A stretch of DNA of 17,347 nucleotides from JBLNBU01 sp050260215 (GTDB lineage: Bacteria > Pseudomonadota > Alphaproteobacteria > Rhodospirillales > Magnetospirillaceae). Positions 13,875 through 17,347 of this stretch are shown here, one piece after another. The stretch covers positions 1 to 17,347 of the forward strand of contig JBLNBU010000086.1 of the NCBI GenBank assembly GCA_050260215.1, in the 5' to 3' direction. The notes under the pieces are model-generated. The model did not search any database, was not told the DNA's origin, and was given only the letters and a program-made list of their open reading frames with translations. Position 1 is the first letter of the stretch. Each line of letters begins with the position of its first letter. Both the position numbers and the translations under genes were made by a program.

Positions 13875-15572
13875 ATGGCAGCGGGGCGAGAAAGCTTCGA
13901 GATCCAGGTGATGCGCGACGGCAGGTGGTCGACCGAAACGGTCAGCTACGCCGAGGCCGAGGCACGCAGTACCGCCACCAAGTTCCTGGCCGACAAGAAG
14001 TGCCAGGGCGCGCGCATCGTCCGCAACTGGCTGCGTGCCGACGGCACCATGGACGAGACCGAGATCTTCAGCCAGACCCGCGAGGTCAAGGACGACGGTC
14101 CCGTCCGCATCGCCCAGATCGAAGCCGCCCCGCCCAAGTGCGAAACGCCCGAGGATTATTTCGGCGAGCAGAGCCGGTCGGTGATGAACCGGCTGTTCCG
14201 CGCCTATCTGGAAAAGGTGTTCCTCACCCCGACCGAGCTGATCCACAACTACAAGGAACTCAAGCGCATCCAGGACAAGGATTCGCTGGTTCCCTCGGCG
14301 GTGGACCGGATCGCCCAGTTGCAGACCCAGTCGGGCGACCAAGACAGCAAGTCCCGGCGCGAGGAGATCTTCAAGAGCATCGACAAGATGTCGGCCCGGG
14401 CGCGCCGCATCGAGGAGATGAAGCTGCCCAAGATCAAGGGCCGCTTCTCCGAGACCATGGACAAGGTGCGTACCCTGGGGGCCGGCGAGGATGCCGACTA
14501 CCTGGCGCTGGCGGTGCTGTCGCGCGACCTGATGGACGTGCGCAACTGGGTGGGCAAGCTGGAACGCCTGTGCAAGCTGGCGGTCGACGACACCGAGCCC
14601 CATGCGGTCGAGCTGCTGGACGGCGTCATCGCCGACGTTCTGGGCGCCAACGTGGTCCAGGAGATCCTGGGCTGGCAGCCCAGCCTAGGGTCGGCCATCT
14701 GCCGCATGTTCGACCTGGCCGAGGGGCGCATGCCCACGGAGAAGAGCGACGCCGGCGAATCGGCCGAGATCCTGAACCGCCTGTTCGCCGAGAAGAAGCT
14801 GCCCATCAGCCGGGCCACCATGATCGACCGGGCGGTCCGCCAGATCCGCTCGCCCAATCCGCTGTACCGCAACGACCAGACCAAGGAACTCGACGAGTTC
14901 AAGAAGCTGGTGGCGCGCACGCTGGAGTCCGGCACCTTCCTGGCCGGCGCCGAAACCGCCGAGGCGCTGACCACCCGCTTCACCCGCATGGTCGAGCAGG
15001 GCGGCGCCGCCGGGCGGCGCGCCGCCATCAACGGCGTCTTCCGTGCCATGCCCGACCGCGCCTGCGGCGTCATCTACCTGGCCACCCTGGCACATACCGA
15101 GTTCGCCGCCGAGCACGCCAACGACATGGCCGAGCTGCTGGACACCGTCTACAACGCCCGCGTCATCCAGGATTTGTGCCTGCGCACCCTGACGCCCAAG
15201 GAGCGCATGCAGCGGGCGACCAACGCCCACCATGCCATCTCGGGCTCACCCTTCCCCGACGCCATCCGCAAGCGCATGGCCGACCACATCGACAGCGTGC
15301 TCGAGCGCTACCTGATCGACGAGCAGATCGTCGAGAAGCTGGACCACCACGAGAGCCCGCTGCGCGACCGCGCCGTCCGCCTGGTCCAGTTCTGCGCCGC
15401 CGGCGTGCTGCCCGAGGGCAAGGCGATGACGCGCGCCCGCCAACGCATCCTGACGCTGCTGCGCCAGCCCAGCTTCGACGCCCATTTCGTCGACGGCATC
15501 ACTGATCCGGCCAAGGCCCAGAAGGCGCTGCGCGACTTCCACCACCTGCTGGTCAAGGCCGGCTTCGGCTGA
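13875..15572 (+). CDS. Unrecognised 565-aa cytoplasmic protein
   Basis: The ATG at 13875 was chosen because the protein-like composition starts there and upstream codons do not look coding. No signal peptide or TM segment is present. Residues about 6-70 (FEIQVMRDGRWSTETVSYAE, RIVRNWLRADGTMDETEIF) look like a small mixed alpha/beta module. I have an impression of seeing it at the N-terminus of other Rhodospirillales proteins, but cannot confirm this. The rest, about 90-565, is almost entirely amphipathic helices with many charged residues (QDSKSRREEIFKSIDKMSAR; LDEFKKLVARTLESG). No enzymatic motif is seen. It could be a regulatory or scaffold protein. Codon bias is that of the host chromosome. 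It ends four bases before the convergent channel gene. Confidence 0.85.
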   Translation: MAAGRESFEIQVMRDGRWSTETVSYAEAEARSTATKFLADKKCQGARIVRNWLRADGTMDETEIFSQTREVKDDGPVRIAQIEAAPPKCETPEDYFGEQSRSVMNRLFRAYLEKVFLTPTELIHNYKELKRIQDKDSLVPSAVDRIAQLQTQSGDQDSKSRREEIFKSIDKMSARARRIEEMKLPKIKGRFSETMDKVRTLGAGEDADYLALAVLSRDLMDVRNWVGKLERLCKLAVDDTEPHAVELLDGVIADVLGANVVQEILGWQPSLGSAICRMFDLAEGRMPTEKSDAGESAEILNRLFAEKKLPISRATMIDRAVRQIRSPNPLYRNDQTKELDEFKKLVARTLESGTFLAGAETAEALTTRFTRMVEQGGAAGRRAAINGVFRAMPDRACGVIYLATLAHTEFAAEHANDMAELLDTVYNARVIQDLCLRTLTPKERMQRATNAHHAISGSPFPDAIRKRMADHIDSVLERYLIDEQIVEKLDHHESPLRDRAVRLVQFCAAGVLPEGKAMTRARQRILTLLRQPSFDAHFVDGITDPAKAQKALRDFHHLLVKAGFG

Positions 15573-15576
15573 CCGG

Positions 15577-16569
15577 CTAGTCCTCGCCGCGGTGGCGCAG
15601 CGGCTTGCCGCAGTGGGGGCAGGTGTGGGCGCCCTTGACGGCGTGTTCCAGGATCAGCGCCGCCTCCTCCCCCGACAGTTCCAGCTTGCGCCGGGTTTCT
15701 TCCAGGATGCGGCGCTCGCGCCGGTCGATGGCGCCGTCTTCCAGCGCCTTCTCGACCGCCTCGCGGTATTCCTCGCGGCGGATGCGCATCTGCTCGGAAA
15801 AGCCCGAGGCGAGCACACCGGCAGGCAGCGCGATCATGCCGACACCGAGCACCGCGGTCATGCCGCCGAGGATGCGCCCCAATGGCGTCACCGGCACCAT
15901 GTCGCCATAGCCCAGCGTGGTCAGCGTCACCACCGCCCACCACATGGAAGTGGGAATGTCCTTGAAGACGTGGGGCTGGGCGGGATGCTCGAACAGGTAC
16001 ATCAGGCTGGAGGCGAACACCAAGATCACCAGCATGACGAACAGCACGGCGCTGATGGCGCGGGCTTCCTGGCGGACCACGGCGACCATGACGCTCATGG
16101 CCAGCGAATAGCGCCCCAGCTTGAACACGCGCAGCACGCGGAGCACGCGGATGGCGCGCAGGTCCAGCTCGACGAAGATGCCGAGATAGAACGGCAGCAC
16201 CGCCAGCAGGTCGACCAGCGCCATGGGCGAGACCAGCCAGCGCAGGCGGCCCCAGACCGGATGGTGGAAACGGGCGTCCTCGAGCTCGACCGCGGTCCAG
16301 GCACGCAGCAGGTACTCGATGCTGAAGATGATCACCGAGGCAACGTCGAAGGCGTGGAAGACCGGGCCGTGGGCGATGGACAGCTCGACCTCGGATTCCA
16401 GCACCACCGCCACCACGTTCAGCACGATCAGCGCGATCAGGAAGCCGTCGATGACCTTGACCCACGGCTCCTCGTGGCCGTCGCCCCCCAGCATGTGGTA
16501 GATCGTCCGACGCAGGCTGCGGCGGCGATGGACGTGCCGGGACGACGGGACGGAATGCGAGGTGCTCAC
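15577..16569 (-). CDS. Voltage-gated potassium channel (six TM, Kv type)
   Basis: A 330-aa inner-membrane channel. Visible segments: S1 about 39-58, S2 70-91, S3 113-131, S4 voltage sensor 138-153 with regularly spaced basic residues (RAIRVLRVLRVFKLGR), S5 170-191, pore helix 207-218 with filter TTLGYGD (217-223), and S6 232-256 with the LPAGVLASGF gate region. The C-terminal cytoplasmic part is helical (EYREAVEKALEDGAIDRRER, 268-287) and ends with CPHC (317-320), half a zinc ribbon. TTLGYGD identifies K+ selectivity. The start is uncertain: the GTG at 16569 gives a normal N-terminus but a poor ribosome site; a start at 16677 would add 36 unlikely residues rich in Cys. It probably controls membrane potential or K+ efflux. 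It is convergent with the 565-aa gene and divergent from cobA. Confidence 0.92.
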   Translation of the reverse strand: MSTSHSVPSSRHVHRRRSLRRTIYHMLGGDGHEEPWVKVIDGFLIALIVLNVVAVVLESEVELSIAHGPVFHAFDVASVIIFSIEYLLRAWTAVELEDARFHHPVWGRLRWLVSPMALVDLLAVLPFYLGIFVELDLRAIRVLRVLRVFKLGRYSLAMSVMVAVVRQEARAISAVLFVMLVILVFASSLMYLFEHPAQPHVFKDIPTSMWWAVVTLTTLGYGDMVPVTPLGRILGGMTAVLGVGMIALPAGVLASGFSEQMRIRREEYREAVEKALEDGAIDRRERRILEETRRKLELSGEEAALILEHAVKGAHTCPHCGKPLRHRGED

Positions 16570-16750
16570 GGGGGCGTGCTCGAAAGGATGCTCAGGCGCA
16601 CAATATCCGACGCACCGGCACCATTGGAAGGGGGCAGCCCGCGATTTGGGGCCTGGAATCTTGTAGCATCGGCGCAAGGGGGCCGTCTATATTAGGCCTC
16701 AATAATACTACAGTCGCCCGGGTCACGGCGGCGGGAACGAGGAGGCGGTC

Positions 16751-17347
16751 ATGGCAACCGGCAGCGTCGCCCTGGTAGGGGCCGGCCCGGGCGATCCGGA
16801 ATTGTTGACGGTCAAGGCGCTGCGGCTGATCGGCGAGGCCGAGGTGGTGGTGTTCGACCGCCTGGTCAGCCCCGAGGTGCTCGACCTGGTGCCGGCCGGG
16901 ACCACCCGCATCTACGCCGGCAAGGCGCTGGGCGACCACGCCCTGGTCCAGGACGAGATCAACGAGCTGCTGGTCGGCCTGGCCCGCTCGGGCCGCCGCG
17001 TGGTGCGCCTCAAGGGCGGCGACCCGTTCGTGTTCGGCCGCGGCAGCGAGGAGGCCGAGTACCTGGCCCACCACAACATCCCGTTCGAGGTGGTGCCCGG
17101 CATCAGCTCTGCCTCGGGCTGCTCGACCTATTCCGGCATCCCGCTGACCCACCGCGGCCTGGCCATGGGCGTGCGCTTCGTCACCGGCCACGCCCGCGAA
17201 GGCCTGCCGCTGGCCCACGACTGGTCCAAGCTGGCCGATCCCGACTGCACCTTGGTCATCTACATGGGCCTGACCACCCTGCCCTTGATCGCCGACGAAC
17301 TGGTCAAGGCCGGCCTGCCCGCCGACACCACGGCGGCGGCGGTACAG
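16751..17347 (+). CDS. cobA: Uroporphyrinogen-III C-methyltransferase (partial, 3' end missing)
   Basis: The first 199 residues of an SAM-dependent enzyme normally about 250-280 aa; the gene runs off the right edge. It methylates uroporphyrinogen III at C2 and C7 to give precorrin-2, the branch point to siroheme and cobalamin. Signature motifs: VGAGPGDPELLT (9-20), GGDPFVFGRGSEE (89-101), VPGISSASG (115-123) and GIPLTHRG (129-136). The ATG at 16751 follows a GGAGG ribosome site. There is no fused CysG-type N-terminal dehydrogenase domain, so it is the stand-alone CobA/SUMT form. An A/T-rich patch at 16686-16711 probably holds the promoter, but no convincing -35/-10 pair with normal spacing is seen. 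What follows (sulfite reductase or cobalamin genes) cannot be told from this window. Confidence 0.95.
   Translation, partial: MATGSVALVGAGPGDPELLTVKALRLIGEAEVVVFDRLVSPEVLDLVPAGTTRIYAGKALGDHALVQDEINELLVGLARSGRRVVRLKGGDPFVFGRGSEEAEYLAHHNIPFEVVPGISSASGCSTYSGIPLTHRGLAMGVRFVTGHAREGLPLAHDWSKLADPDCTLVIYMGLTTLPLIADELVKAGLPADTTAAAVQ

Noticed and set aside
13688..15505. Plus-strand open frame of 605 codons overlapping the 565-aa gene in another frame
   Set aside because: It is extremely rich in Arg, Gly, Pro and His with no domain-like pattern; the other frame has normal protein composition.
15308..16465. Minus-strand alternative frame of 385 codons over the channel gene
   Set aside because: It lacks hydrophobic segments and overlaps the frame with unmistakable K+ channel motifs.

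Overview
The window is a junction between a mobile genetic island (positions 1 to about 8980) and an ordinary chromosome (about 9027 to 17347). The host looks like a high-GC alphaproteobacterium, probably a Rhodospirillales/Magnetospirillum-type organism. This is an inference from strong G/C third-position bias, the tRNA-Thr(UGU) 3' sequence, a bacteriohemerythrin and a set of lineage-type hypothetical proteins; no marker gene fixes the genus.

Island (right end). Six genes lie on the minus strand with overlapping or nearly touching ends (8799 to 161), so they read as one operon. In transcription order they are: a 538-aa tyrosine recombinase (GmtY-like); a 1163-aa second tyrosine recombinase with a C-terminal cysteine cluster (GmtZ-like); a 165-aa helical/coiled-coil protein; a 55-aa small ORF; a 733-aa RecD-like SF1 helicase; and a 222-aa protein with a GGPKAQSI-type motif resembling GmtX. 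This matches the general plan of Gamma-Mobile-Trio elements, with a helicase inserted in the set. Immediately upstream of the recombinase, on the plus strand, lies the 3' part of a tRNA-Thr(UGU) gene. It starts in the anticodon loop and has no matching 5' half, as expected for an attachment-site duplication left by integration. The intact tRNA and the cargo should lie to the left, outside the window. A promoter-like sequence and a strong palindrome sit between the recombinase and the att site. The large recombinase genes are visibly more A/T-rich than the chromosome to the right.

Chromosome, left part (9048 to 10552). Four small plus-strand genes: a two-TM membrane protein that begins 21 nt after the tRNA fragment, a bacteriohemerythrin with all seven iron ligands, a 50-aa small protein, and an 83-aa secreted Ser/Pro-rich protein. 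The start codon of the last is abutted by a hairpin that buries its ribosome binding site.

Chromosome, middle (10553 to 13698, minus strand). A 108-aa membrane protein ending at a clear terminator is followed by a two-gene unit: a secreted Gly/Pro/Met-rich repeat protein and an abutting TolC-family outer-membrane lipoprotein with an unusual Pro-rich, helical C-terminal extension.

Chromosome, right (13875 to 17347). An unrecognised 565-aa cytoplasmic helical protein (plus) converges on a six-TM voltage-gated K+ channel (minus). A divergent uroporphyrinogen-III C-methyltransferase gene (siroheme/cobalamin synthesis) runs off the right edge.
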